A DNA stretch of 62,761 nt from Flavobacteriales bacterium UBA852 (GTDB lineage Bacteria; Bacteroidota; Bacteroidia; Flavobacteriales_E; Vicingaceae). The stretch covers positions 1 through 62,761 of the forward strand of contig DBGO01000018.1 of the NCBI GenBank assembly GCA_002295925.1, in the 5' to 3' direction. Positions 53,631 to 62,741 of this stretch are shown here, in pieces. The stretch's first letter is position 1; every line of letters begins with the position of its first letter. The translations under genes and the position numbers were made by a program. The notes beneath the pieces are model-generated. The model did not search any database. It saw only the letters and a list, made by a program, of their open reading frames with translations, and was not told where the DNA came from.

Positions 53631-55070
53631 CTACTTTTTATTGAAAACGGCAATTGCTTCGATGTGTGCCGTATGCGGAAATTGGTCAACCAAGCTGAGT
53701 TTATTCAATTCATAGCCGGCTTCTTTAAATAGAGCAATATCGCGCGCCTGTGTTGCCGGGTTGCAGCTTACATATACAATTCGGGGAGCGTTTAATGCTA
53801 TAATTTTATGCACTGTTTTTTTTGCCACGCCGGCTCGGGGCGGGTCTATCACAATAGTTTTAATTTTATTTTGATACTCCGGATATTGATATAAAAATTT
53901 CCCTACATCGGCGGCATAAAACTCTACATTGTTAATTCCGTTTCGTTGGGCATTGTTTTTGGCATTTTCAATTGCTTCTTCAACAATATCCACGCCTATT
54001 ACTTTGGCACCGGTTTCTTTGGCAATGATTTGCCCAATGGTTCCGGTTCCGCAAAATAAATCCATTATAACATCTTTTTCCGGGTCTAACGGATTATTTT
54101 CCAAGCAATAATCGATAGCTTTTTTATATAACAATTCGGCACATTTCGGGTTAGTTTGAAAAAAACTTTGCATATGCATTTCAAACGCAAGTCCCAGTAA
54201 ATTTTCGGTCAGTTTGTTTTCGCCGTAAAGAATATTTTCATCTCCAAATCGCGATTGTGCATTATCGCCTACGCTGTCATTTATAGTGTGCAATAAGCCG
54301 GCAATTCTTTCGCCAAATAAATCCACAATGAAACGGGTAAATTCTTGTCTGTTGAAATGCTCCAAGCTGTTGCTCGATGTAACAAGATTGAGGAGTAATT
54401 GATTGGTTGCATAGCTTTTACGCACGACCAAATAACGGAAAAACCCCTCGCTTTTTGGTGGATGCCAAGCCGGTAATCCGGTTTGTGCCAAATGCTCTCT
54501 TATTTTATACAAATTATTCTCAAATTCTTCATCGAAAAGCCCTGAATCTTTATCCAAATTTTCGACACACCACCACGTTCCACGATGTTTAAAGCCCAAG
54601 GAAAAATCATCATCTGCTTCTTTCAACTCGTTAAAATCCCAACGGATACTCGAAATAGCATATTCCATTTTATTACGATAATGCCAAACAGCCGGCGATT
54701 CGATATATTGGTCGAATAAAGTATCTATATTTTCAATTCCGCCAATTTTCTTATATAAATCAAGCGCTGTGGATTGTTTTATTTCTTTTTGCTTCTCGAT
54801 GGGTAAACGGGCAAAAGGTGCGCCGGCAATTTCCTGAAAGGGCACCTCTGTTTCATCAGGCGAACGGGTAATAACTCTAATCAACTTTGCTTCGGCATAG
54901 CGTCGTTTTTTCTTTACAATTTTAGCTTCAACCTTTTGACCGGCAAGTGCATTGAGCACAAAAATTACATACTCACCCGCTTCGGTTTCAATTCTGGAAA
55001 TTCCTTTTCCGCCAAAAGCATTGGCCGTAATGTCCAGTATCAGTTTTTTTCCTTTTTTTATCTGTTGCAT
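53631..55070 (-). CDS. rlmD: 23S rRNA (uracil(1939)-C5)-methyltransferase RlmD
   Basis: The 479-residue protein has an N-terminal TRAM domain (residues about 5-60), a middle RNA-binding domain and a SAM methyltransferase domain with DLFCGTGTIGQIIA, the catalytic-loop DPPRAG and the nucleophile region YVSCNPATQARDI. The four-Cys cluster of E. coli RlmD is not apparent, so the target could be another uridine of the RlmCD/TrmA group. It is divergent from dtd. Confidence 0.88.
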   Translation of the reverse strand: MQQIKKGKKLILDITANAFGGKGISRIETEAGEYVIFVLNALAGQKVEAKIVKKKRRYAEAKLIRVITRSPDETEVPFQEIAGAPFARLPIEKQKEIKQSTALDLYKKIGGIENIDTLFDQYIESPAVWHYRNKMEYAISSIRWDFNELKEADDDFSLGFKHRGTWWCVENLDKDSGLFDEEFENNLYKIREHLAQTGLPAWHPPKSEGFFRYLVVRKSYATNQLLLNLVTSSNSLEHFNRQEFTRFIVDLFGERIAGLLHTINDSVGDNAQSRFGDENILYGENKLTENLLGLAFEMHMQSFFQTNPKCAELLYKKAIDYCLENNPLDPEKDVIMDLFCGTGTIGQIIAKETGAKVIGVDIVEEAIENAKNNAQRNGINNVEFYAADVGKFLYQYPEYQNKIKTIVIDPPRAGVAKKTVHKIIALNAPRIVYVSCNPATQARDIALFKEAGYELNKLSLVDQFPHTAHIEAIAVFNKK

Positions 55071-55149
55071 CGAGGCAAAAATACAGATTTATCGGTTGAA
55101 ATATTGCTCTGTTGATTTTAACATCTTATTTTTACTCTAAAATGATGCT

Positions 55150-55602
55150 ATGAGAGTGGTTATACAACGCGTATCGGAAGCGAAAGTAGAAATTGAAGGT
55201 GAAATTTATGGTGCTATCCGCAAAGGATTGATTGTGCTTTGTGCTTTTGAAAACAGTGATACGCAAGAAGATTTAATGTGGATGGCTAAAAAAATAGCCG
55301 GGTTGCGTATTTTTAATGACGAAAACGGTGTGATGAATGTGTCGGTAAATGATATAAATGGAGAATTACTCATTGTCAGTCAGTTTACTTTATATGCATC
55401 CACAAAAAAAGGAAACCGTCCTTCTTATATTCGTTCGGCAAAACCAGATATTGCCATTCCATTATACGAAGAGTTCATTCTACAAATGCAAAAATTTGTT
55501 CCTACAAAAATACAAACCGGGAAGTTTGGTACAGATATGAAAGTTTCGCTGATAAATGACGGTCCGGTAACTATTATTATTGACAGTAAAAATAAAGAAT
55601 AG
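55150..55602 (+). CDS. dtd: D-aminoacyl-tRNA deacylase
   Basis: The 150-residue protein has both DTD motifs, SQFTLYAS near residue 77 and the C-terminal DGPVTIII. It removes D-amino acids wrongly attached to tRNA. Its stop at 55602 abuts the TTG start of thpR. It begins at the ATG giving MRVVIQRVSEAKVE, a standard family opening. Confidence 0.95.
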   Translation: MRVVIQRVSEAKVEIEGEIYGAIRKGLIVLCAFENSDTQEDLMWMAKKIAGLRIFNDENGVMNVSVNDINGELLIVSQFTLYASTKKGNRPSYIRSAKPDIAIPLYEEFILQMQKFVPTKIQTGKFGTDMKVSLINDGPVTIIIDSKNKE

Positions 55603-56172
55603 TTGAATAAGCATCCTGAAAATACAACCAAAAGGATATTTATCGGCGCTTTTATCCGGAACACTGAATTTATTGAAAATGTCAATAAATTAAAACGTGA
55701 ATTTTCTCCTTACGTAAAAGCAAAATGGACCAAACCGGAGAATTTTCATATCACGGCTCATTTTTACGGAAATGCCACTTTTCCGGAAATAATGCAAATA
55801 AAAGTAGCATTATCAGAAATTTTAAACAAACCCATTCGCCACAAAATAATTCTCCATGGATTAGGTGTTTTTTACAAAAAACAAAAGCCATATATTTTGT
55901 ATGTTAAGCCCGAAAACAATGAGGATATTCTCTCACGTTCTATTTCTTATATTCAAAAACAATTATATGATAATAAGTTGATTCAAACTTTACCGGAAAG
56001 TTACACTCCGCACATTACCTTGGCAAGGATTAAACACACTGAAGAAAATTTCGATGTGTTACTAAACAGATATAAGGAATTTAATTTTGGTGAAATTTCA
56101 ACCATTAAATATGAAATTATCGAAAGTATTTTAACCCCTTCGGGGCCAATCTACAAACCTTTACAATTATGA
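55603..56172 (+). CDS. thpR: RNA 2',3'-cyclic phosphodiesterase (ThpR/2H family)
   Basis: The 189-residue protein has both HxTx motifs of 2H phosphoesterases, HITAHFYG (about residue 49) and HITLARIK (about residue 136). It opens 2',3'-cyclic phosphates at RNA ends. The TTG at 55603 immediately follows the dtd stop. It overlaps the MazG gene by 4 nt. Confidence 0.87.
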   Translation: MNKHPENTTKRIFIGAFIRNTEFIENVNKLKREFSPYVKAKWTKPENFHITAHFYGNATFPEIMQIKVALSEILNKPIRHKIILHGLGVFYKKQKPYILYVKPENNEDILSRSISYIQKQLYDNKLIQTLPESYTPHITLARIKHTEENFDVLLNRYKEFNFGEISTIKYEIIESILTPSGPIYKPLQL

Positions 56173-56495
56173 CAATATCAGAAGCACAGCAATTAGTTGA
56201 CAAATGGATTAAAGATTATGGTGTTCGCTATTTTAATGAACTGACCAATATGGCTATGCTTACAGAAGAAGTGGGCGAAGTGGCCCGAATTATAGCCCGT
56301 CGCTATGGAGAACAATCGGAAAAAGAAAGCGATAAACAAAAAGACTTGGGCGATGAAATGGCGGATGTTCTTTTTGTTTTGATTTGCTTGGCCAATCAAA
56401 CCGGTATTGATTTGGAATCGGCGCTGAAGAAAAATATAGAAAAGAAAACACTTAGAGACAATACACGGCATAAAAACAACAATAAACTGAAATAA
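56169..56495 (+). CDS. MazG-like nucleotide pyrophosphohydrolase
   Basis: The 108-residue protein is a single MazG domain with the metal-binding EEVGEVARII (EExxE) and a later GDEMADVLFVLICLA (ExxD). It hydrolyses nucleoside triphosphates to monophosphates; substrate unknown. It overlaps thpR (ATGA). A hairpin follows. Confidence 0.88.
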   Translation: MTISEAQQLVDKWIKDYGVRYFNELTNMAMLTEEVGEVARIIARRYGEQSEKESDKQKDLGDEMADVLFVLICLANQTGIDLESALKKNIEKKTLRDNTRHKNNNKLK

Positions 56496-56520
56496 AAAAG
56501 CCGCCTTTTCAGGCGGCTTT
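56493..56520. terminator. Terminator between the mazG-like gene and the T9SS repeat gene
   Basis: AAAGCCGCCT (56497-56506) pairs with AGGCGGCTTT (56511-56520) around TTTC. On the minus strand it is followed by a T6 run, serving the T9SS gene; on the + strand it may act for the mazG-like gene. Confidence 0.8.
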
Positions 56521-56544
56521 AAATTAACAAAATATTAAATTCTA

Positions 56545-59500
56545 TTATCTGACAAGGGTAAAACTTCCTTTCACATCATATTCTTGTCCATCCACTCCTT
56601 TTGCTTTCACTATGTAAAAATAGGTACCCTCAGGTACTTCTATACCTGCATACGTTCTTCCATCCCAATATTGATTGGGTGAAGTTAATTCAATTATATG
56701 TTCCCCCCATCTGTTAAATATTGTAATAGATAATTCTTTAATATTTTCCCCTTTAATTTTTAAAACATCATTTACTCCATCGCTATTAGGAGAAAAAATA
56801 TTGGGTATAAGAATAGAAGATGTTCCAAAAACATCTATTAATATAGAATCGGAAGCTGTACAACCATATTCGTTTCTTACATTAAGAATAACCATATACT
56901 GGCCATCTTCAGTATAAGTATGTGTAACCATCGAATCCGTCGAGTTTTGTGAGCCATCGCCAAAATCCCATGTTACAATGTAATTATCACCCTGATTAGC
57001 AAAATCCACATCAAGTGGAATTACTCCTGAAGTTGGAGTTGCATAAATATTTGCCAAAGCAGTTAAATGCTCGCTAACAATAACTGTATCTGTTGATGAA
57101 CATCCATTCGAAAGATTTGTAACAGTAACTAAATAATCACCCCCACTATTAACTCCTATTTGCAATAATGAATCGTTGGTATAAATATTTCCATTATTAG
57201 TAGCCCAAACAACATTATAATTGGAAGATAAATTTGTTGTCGCAGTTAAAAATATTGAATCATTGACACATGTCAGTATAGTATCATTACCTGCATTAAC
57301 CACAGGGCTTAAAGTATCTACGACTACTGTTAGAGAATCATATGATACACAACCATTTACAGTATTAACTGCTTGAATTATATAAATTCCCGCGGCATTT
57401 ATCATTGGAGTTAAACTTGTATTTCCTGACACAATATTTCCATTATTTGTTTGCCATAGAACATTCACATTTGTTGGATTTACTGTTGCATTTAAAGAAA
57501 TTGAAGGATTATAACAATTTATAAGCGTATCTAATCCGGCATTAACAATTGGTTTTATGGTGTCAATCGACACCACCACATTATCTGATGATGAACAACC
57601 GTTACTATTATTTGTTATTGTAATAGAATAAGTACCCGCAGAATCAATGGTAGGGTTTAAAGTAGAAGTACCGGAAACAAAATGTCCATCTGAGGTACTC
57701 CAGACAAATGATATATTATTTCCTGATGAAGAATTAGAAGCATCAAGAATAATGGTAGAAACTACACAAGATAAAAAAGTATCAACTCCTGCATCAGCTA
57801 TAGGTACATTTGCATCTTGAAATATCTGAACAGAATCTATATTACTACATCCATTATTTGTATTTGTTACAGTCAAATAATATGTGCCTGTTTGATTAAT
57901 TGTAGGATTAAGCGTTGTTGCTCCCGATAGTATATTTCCATTTGTGGTTGACCATTGATAATTGTAATTTGATCCCGATGAAGACCCTGTTCCATTTAGA
58001 GTTAAAGTTGTGTTAATACAATTTAGGGTATCATTATTTCCTGCATCAGCAACCGGTTTTAATGTATCAACCGTAACTATCATTTGATCACTGCTAGAGC
58101 ACCCATTACTTGGATTTACAACAGTGATAGTATAAGTTCCGGTATAATTTACTGTAGGCGTTGTAGTGTTTACTCCCGATACTATATTACCACCTGATGT
58201 TGTCCAGTTATAATTCATCCCTGTTGAAGAACCTGACCCATTTAGAGTTAAAATTGAGTTATTACAATCCAAAACCATATCAGGTCCTGCATTTGCTACC
58301 GGTGGGGTTTCATCAACAGTAACCGTTACTTGGTCTGAGGCTGTACATCCATTTGCCCCCGTAACTGTTAAGGTATAGGTTGTTGTTACCGGAGGATCTG
58401 CAACAGGGTTTGCAATAGTAGTTGATGACAAACCTGTTGAAGGAGACCAACTATAACTGCCATTTCCACTACCATTCAAAGTTGCAGTTGGAGACGTACA
58501 AGTCGTTATAACATCAGCCCCTGCATTAACAGATGGAGGAGTATTATCTACTGTTACTGTAACCTGATCTGTTGCCGTACATCCATTTGAGCCCGTAACA
58601 GTAACCGTATAGGTTGTTGTACTACTAGGTGAAGCTGTAGGATTTGATATAGTTGTTGATGATAAACCGGTGGCTGGTGACCAACTATAACTTACCCCAC
58701 CACTTGCATTTAAAGTTGTGGAAGGAGTATTACAATCAATAGTAACATCAGGTCCTGCATTAGCAGAAGGTGGAGTATTGTCTACAGTAACAGTTACTTG
58801 ATCGGTAGCTGTACAACCACCCGAACCGGTAACCGTTAAAGTATAAGTAGTTGTAGTAGAAGGTGTAGCAGTAGGATTCGGAGAAGTTGTTGAAGATAAT
58901 CCGGTTGCCGGCGACCAACTGTAAGTAGTACAATTTGTGCAACTTCCATTTAGAGTGACAGAGGTTGTATTACAATTAATTGTTTGATTGGGACCTGCAT
59001 TGGCTGTTGGGTTAGGATTTACATTTATTGTAATACTTGAATTTGGCGTAAATGTACAACCATTTGCATCTACTACTTGCGTTAAGTTAAATGTGGTTGT
59101 TGATGTAATATTATGATTGGCTGTAGCCCCGTTTGTTATGTTATTTAGAGTTACAGGAGATCCATTAACTGTATAAGTAACATCATAAGGAGCAGTACAA
59201 CCGCTAGGCAAATTAAATGTAAGTGTTACATTTCCACCACCACAAGGAACTGAAGTTGGAGATGCAGAAATACTTGCATTAAAAGAAGTTGCACTTTCCA
59301 CAATACTAAAATCATCTATGAAGATATAGTAATTTGAACCGGATGAACATACGCCACCTATAATAATAGCATTAAAATTAGAAGGACAAGTAAAAGTATA
59401 TGTTCTATATGTCCAATTTGAATTATAGGCAAAGTCTGCGACAGGAAAAGTTAATAATGTTGTAGCTGTAGTCGGGCAATAACTTCCATTTACTGGCACT

Positions 59501-59922
59501 GGGAAGCTACTTGTATTTACCCCAAGCAAATAAAAGGGATTTGCACTTGCATAATTAAAATTAGTTTTTGTATACATTGATACTCTGTAAGTTTTACCGG
59601 CACATAAATTCACATATGTTCCTACCATTTCTGCAGCAGTACCACTTGTTGCTGTAACATTTAACCCAATATAACCTGTCCCGGAATATGCTGGACCTCC
59701 TGGTACGTAACTACAATTATGATAATCTGCAGAAGGATAAACAACTGAACCAGAAACAACATTGGCATCATACCACCCAGTACAATAATTTATTTGGCTC
59801 CATGTTGTAGGACAAGCAGTGTATGATTCAAAATTACCATTTGTAACTAAATTACATTGCGCATATAATGAACTTGAACTAATACTCAAGAACAGATATA
59901 AATAAAATATAAATTTTTTCAT
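56545..59922 (-). CDS. T9SS type B cell-surface protein with eight Ig/PKD-like repeats
   Basis: The 1125-residue protein has a signal peptide (MKKFIFYLYLFLSISSSSLYA), a globular N-terminal domain beginning VTNGNFESYTACP (residues about 25-210, lectin-like guess), eight tandem beta-sandwich repeats (about residues 308-955), a PKD domain with WDFGDGS, and a T9SS type B sorting domain (PNIFSPNSDGVNDVLKI, IFNRWGEHI, YFYIVKAKG). It is exported through the outer membrane and probably acts in adhesion. ATG at 59922 is chosen because it starts the signal peptide; the upstream extension is not coding-like. Confidence 0.9.
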   Translation of the reverse strand: MKKFIFYLYLFLSISSSSLYAQCNLVTNGNFESYTACPTTWSQINYCTGWYDANVVSGSVVYPSADYHNCSYVPGGPAYSGTGYIGLNVTATSGTAAEMVGTYVNLCAGKTYRVSMYTKTNFNYASANPFYLLGVNTSSFPVPVNGSYCPTTATTLLTFPVADFAYNSNWTYRTYTFTCPSNFNAIIIGGVCSSGSNYYIFIDDFSIVESATSFNASISASPTSVPCGGGNVTLTFNLPSGCTAPYDVTYTVNGSPVTLNNITNGATANHNITSTTTFNLTQVVDANGCTFTPNSSITINVNPNPTANAGPNQTINCNTTSVTLNGSCTNCTTYSWSPATGLSSTTSPNPTATPSTTTTYTLTVTGSGGCTATDQVTVTVDNTPPSANAGPDVTIDCNTPSTTLNASGGVSYSWSPATGLSSTTISNPTASPSSTTTYTVTVTGSNGCTATDQVTVTVDNTPPSVNAGADVITTCTSPTATLNGSGNGSYSWSPSTGLSSTTIANPVADPPVTTTYTLTVTGANGCTASDQVTVTVDETPPVANAGPDMVLDCNNSILTLNGSGSSTGMNYNWTTSGGNIVSGVNTTTPTVNYTGTYTITVVNPSNGCSSSDQMIVTVDTLKPVADAGNNDTLNCINTTLTLNGTGSSSGSNYNYQWSTTNGNILSGATTLNPTINQTGTYYLTVTNTNNGCSNIDSVQIFQDANVPIADAGVDTFLSCVVSTIILDASNSSSGNNISFVWSTSDGHFVSGTSTLNPTIDSAGTYSITITNNSNGCSSSDNVVVSIDTIKPIVNAGLDTLINCYNPSISLNATVNPTNVNVLWQTNNGNIVSGNTSLTPMINAAGIYIIQAVNTVNGCVSYDSLTVVVDTLSPVVNAGNDTILTCVNDSIFLTATTNLSSNYNVVWATNNGNIYTNDSLLQIGVNSGGDYLVTVTNLSNGCSSTDTVIVSEHLTALANIYATPTSGVIPLDVDFANQGDNYIVTWDFGDGSQNSTDSMVTHTYTEDGQYMVILNVRNEYGCTASDSILIDVFGTSSILIPNIFSPNSDGVNDVLKIKGENIKELSITIFNRWGEHIIELTSPNQYWDGRTYAGIEVPEGTYFYIVKAKGVDGQEYDVKGSFTLVR
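57058..59001 (-). repeat. Eight tandem 78-84 residue repeats in the T9SS protein
   Basis: Each unit starts with N/D-A-G and a Cys about ten residues later, and ends with V-DxxxP. Units from the N-terminus are 80, 78, 78, 82, 84, 84, 82 and about 80 residues. The first three share TGLSSTT and TTTYT.TVTG..GCTA.DQVTVTVD; the last five share NGNI.SG and NGCSS.D. Two duplication lineages are implied. Confidence 0.85.
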
Positions 59923-59961
59923 CTTATAATTTTTTTTTCTAAATATAAAAAATTTAACTGT

Positions 59962-59998
59962 AAAAAAAAACACACAACTGATAATTTATCAGTTGTGT
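59962..59998 (-). terminator. Intrinsic terminator of atpD-atpC
   Basis: ACACAACTGATA (59972-59983) pairs perfectly with TATCAGTTGTGT (59987-59998) around ATT. On the minus strand it runs into a stretch of T. Confidence 0.85.
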
Positions 59999-60025
59999 TA
60001 ACAGTGCTGTTTATAAAATTAACTT

Positions 60026-60325
60026 CTACTCTGCCAAAACAGATATTTTATTGTCTTTTACTTCTACTACTCCACCTTTTACCGTGTACGACAATTCTTT
60101 ATCATTTCCTGTTGCGTGTTTAATTTCACCGGACTCACTGTCAAACTCGTAATCGCCGCCTTCGGTTTGTAAAAAAACTATTTCACCGGCTTTAAGTGTA
60201 GAAATAATCGGTGCGTGATCTTTCAACACCCCGAATGAGCCGTCAGCTCCGGGTAAGTTTACATAATCAACTTCACCTTTATAAATATTTTTATCGGGTG
60301 TAATGATTTCTAAATACATAGCCAT
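60026..60325 (-). CDS. atpC: ATP synthase F1 subunit epsilon
   Basis: The 99-residue protein has the N-terminal beta-sandwich of epsilon: YLEIITPDKNIYKGEVDYVNLPGADGSFGVL (residues about 4-34) then HAPIISTLKAGEIVF. The C-terminal helical hairpin is missing, as is usual in Bacteroidota. It links rotation of gamma to the catalytic ring. It is 55 nt from atpD, with a weak hairpin in between. Confidence 0.93.
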   Translation of the reverse strand: MAMYLEIITPDKNIYKGEVDYVNLPGADGSFGVLKDHAPIISTLKAGEIVFLQTEGGDYEFDSESGEIKHATGNDKELSYTVKGGVVEVKDNKISVLAE

Positions 60326-60344
60326 AGCCCTTTTATTTTGAGTA

Positions 60345-60368
60345 TAAAAAGGCAGCCAAGGCTGCCTT
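60345..60368 (-). terminator. Hairpin between atpD and atpC
   Basis: AAGGCAGCC (60349-60357) pairs with GGCTGCCTT (60360-60368). On the minus strand it is followed by a short T-tract. It may attenuate transcription into atpC or protect the atpD end. Confidence 0.6.
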
Positions 60369-60380
60369 CGCTAATTTATA

Positions 60381-61883
60381 TTAAGCTTCTTTAAGCATTT
60401 TTTCACCTTTTTCGATAGCTTCTTCAATTGTACCTACAAGGTTGAATGCTGCCTCAGGATATTGGTCAACTTCACCATCCATAATCATATTAAATCCTTT
60501 GATGGTATCTTCAATAGATACTAATACCCCTTTTAATCCGGTAAATTGCTCGGCTACGTGGAACGGTTGAGATAAGAAACGTTGTACACGACGTGCACGG
60601 TGTACAATTAATTTATCTTCTTCACTCAACTCTTCCATACCTAAAATGGCAATAATATCTTGTAATTCTTTGTATCGTTGTAAGATGTTTATCACACGTT
60701 GTGCACACTCGTAATGTGCTTTTCCTACGATATCTTCTGTTAAAATACGAGAAGAGGAATCTAACGGATCAACGGCTGGATAAATACCCAACTCGGCAAT
60801 TTTACGTGATAGTACGGTTGTTGCATCCAAGTGGGCAAATGTTGTTGCCGGTGCAGGGTCAGTTAAGTCATCGGCAGGTACATATACCGCTTGAACCGAT
60901 GTAATCGAACCGTTTTTGGTAGATGTAATACGCTCTTGCATTGCACCCATCTCGGTTGCCAATGTTGGCTGATAACCTACGGCAGATGGCATACGTCCCA
61001 ATAACGCCGACATCTCAGAACCTGCTTGTGTAAATCGGAAAATATTATCTACGAAGAAAAGTACGTCGCGACCTTTACCTTCGCCTTCACCATCACGGTA
61101 ATATTCGGCTAATGTTAAACCGGACAAAGCAACGCGAGCACGTGCTCCTGGAGGTTCATTCATCTGTCCGAATACAAATGATGCTTTTGATTCTTTTAAT
61201 TCTTCTTTATTTACTTTTGCCAAGTCCCACTTGCCTTCTTCCATTTCGTGCATAAACTCGTCGCCATATTTGATAATGCCTGACTCAAGCATTTCGCGCA
61301 ATAAGTCGTTTCCTTCACGCGTACGCTCTCCTACTCCGGCAAACACAGACAAACCTCCGTGCCCTTTGGCAATATTGTTAATCAACTCTTGAATAAGTAC
61401 CGTTTTACCTACTCCGGCACCGCCAAACAAACCAATTTTACCCCCTTTGGCGTATGGTTCAATAAGGTCAATTACTTTAATACCTGTATATAATACTTCG
61501 GTACTGGTAGATAAGTCCTCAAATTTTGGTGGTTCGCGGTGAATGGGTAAACCGGTAGAATGGTCTATTCCGCCAATACCATCAATATCATTACCGATTA
61601 CATTAAATACTCTACCTTTGATTTGTTCGCCGATAGGCATTTTAATAGGTGCACCGGTAGCTATTACTTCGGTTCCTCTTTTTAAACCGTCTGTAGAGTC
61701 CATAGCAATGGTACGAACGGTATCTTCACCAATGTGTTGTTGACATTCCAAAACGATTTTTTCACCGTTTTCTTTGGTTACTTCCAATGCGTCCAAAATA
61801 TTGGGCAATTGCTCAATATTGTCGAACATCACGTCCACTACCGGACCGATAATTTGAGCTACTTTTCCTGTAACAGTTGACAT
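60381..61883 (-). CDS. atpD: ATP synthase F1 subunit beta
   Basis: The 500-residue protein shows the P-loop GGAGVGKTVL, ERTREGNDL, FVDNIFRFTQAGSEMSALLGRMPSAVGYQPTL (residues about 265-297 with the Walker B Asp) and the C-terminal PFHVAEQFTG. It is the catalytic subunit of F1Fo ATP synthase. The atpBEFHAG genes are not here, which is the usual split in Bacteroidota. A likely promoter lies 43 nt upstream. Confidence 0.97.
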   Translation of the reverse strand: MSTVTGKVAQIIGPVVDVMFDNIEQLPNILDALEVTKENGEKIVLECQQHIGEDTVRTIAMDSTDGLKRGTEVIATGAPIKMPIGEQIKGRVFNVIGNDIDGIGGIDHSTGLPIHREPPKFEDLSTSTEVLYTGIKVIDLIEPYAKGGKIGLFGGAGVGKTVLIQELINNIAKGHGGLSVFAGVGERTREGNDLLREMLESGIIKYGDEFMHEMEEGKWDLAKVNKEELKESKASFVFGQMNEPPGARARVALSGLTLAEYYRDGEGEGKGRDVLFFVDNIFRFTQAGSEMSALLGRMPSAVGYQPTLATEMGAMQERITSTKNGSITSVQAVYVPADDLTDPAPATTFAHLDATTVLSRKIAELGIYPAVDPLDSSSRILTEDIVGKAHYECAQRVINILQRYKELQDIIAILGMEELSEEDKLIVHRARRVQRFLSQPFHVAEQFTGLKGVLVSIEDTIKGFNMIMDGEVDQYPEAAFNLVGTIEEAIEKGEKMLKEA

Positions 61884-61926
61884 ATTATATACGTTTATAA
61901 TTAGTTAAAAACAATTTACTTGGGTG

Positions 61927-61955
61927 CGAAATTACTTTTTTTTGTAAAAGTGCAA
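61927..61955 (-). promoter_or_regulatory. Candidate promoter of atpDC
   Basis: On the minus strand TTG (61955-61953) and TAATTTCG (61934-61927) are 18 nt apart; the -7 differs from TAnnTTTG at one base. The atpD ATG lies 43 nt downstream. Confidence 0.5.
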
Positions 61956-62040
61956 CCCATTGTTGAAAATTTATTTTTGTTTTTTGAAGATTTTTTAAAA
62001 TTCCTCGTTAAATTGACTGATTATTCGTTTTATTGAAATA

Positions 62041-62544
62041 ATGAAAGCCCAATTTAAAACAATATTATTTTTAGCAGCAATTCTATTAGTATTTGCCTAC
62101 ACTGACAAAATCAGCAATTTAAATAAAGAAACAATTACACAAGAAATAATAAATGACTTTAAAGTTGATACGAATGAATATATTGTGTGGAATATTCGTC
62201 GTAAGCTACAATTAAGTGATTTTAATAAAATTATTGTGCCTTGTCTTGAAAATTACGAGAATTATGTTACAATTTTATCTATTAATCCATTATTGTTAAC
62301 TAAAGTAACAAACAACAAAGTTCTAATTGCAACTACAATTCAAAAAAACAACTTACATTCGTATTATACTTCTCAAGAATGTAAATATAATATTATTCCC
62401 TCAGAAAATGAAAGAAAAATTTATGTCCGCTATCATGAGCAATTGCATTTCGACATTCAGGAAATATTAGCCCGGTATGAAAGAAAGAATTTTATAAAAT
62501 ATTTAAATTTTATTACAGATTCGGTGGATGCGTGCATCGTTTAA
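62041..62544 (+). CDS. HExxH protein (DUF922-like), cut by an in-frame stop
   Basis: The 167-residue product has an N-terminal hydrophobic signal segment (ILFLAAILLVFAYT) and a YHEQLHFDIQEILARYERK segment (about residues 131-149) whose HEQLH is an HExxH zinc-binding motif, as in DUF922-type predicted metallopeptidases. It ends at TAA 62542-62544, but the same frame stays open for 64 more codons with a helical ending. A functional protease would need the remainder only if it is part of the fold; this is unknown. Confidence 0.65.
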   Translation: MKAQFKTILFLAAILLVFAYTDKISNLNKETITQEIINDFKVDTNEYIVWNIRRKLQLSDFNKIIVPCLENYENYVTILSINPLLLTKVTNNKVLIATTIQKNNLHSYYTSQECKYNIIPSENERKIYVRYHEQLHFDIQEILARYERKNFIKYLNFITDSVDACIV

Positions 62545-62736
62545 AGTAGGAATTCTCCAGAAATGCGGAAAATACTTCAAAAGAATAACGAAATGGATGA
62601 ATATATGAAAGATGAGCATTCGGTATTTGAAACATATATGAAATACAAACCTTGGATAAATAAGAAGTTAAAAGAATTAGAGAAATATGCTAATCCGGTA
62701 ATTTATTTTAAAAAAGACAGTGTTGAAACAAAATAA
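62545..62736 (+). pseudogene. In-frame C-terminal remnant of the HExxH protein
   Basis: The frame following the TAA at 62542-62544 reads through 63 sense codons to a second TAA at 62734-62736, including MDEYMKDEHSVFETYMKYKP and WINKKLKELEKY. This resembles the C-terminal helices expected after HExxH in DUF922-like proteins. An ATG at 62563 could begin a 57-residue product, but it has no independent features. One changed base would restore a single 231-residue protein. Confidence 0.55.
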
Positions 62737-62741
62737 ATTTA

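Noticed and set aside
53579..53644. Small + strand frame (21 residues) preceded by AGGAGG
   Set aside because: It overlaps the end of rlmD and the AGGAGG lies in the rpmG leader read backwards; nothing suggests it is translated.
57058..59001. CRISPR array or other DNA repeat
   Set aside because: The repeats are in frame inside one coding region and match Ig/PKD-like protein domains.
62563..62736. Independent 57-residue gene at the right end
   Set aside because: It is in the same frame as the HExxH gene and looks like its C-terminal part rather than a separate gene.
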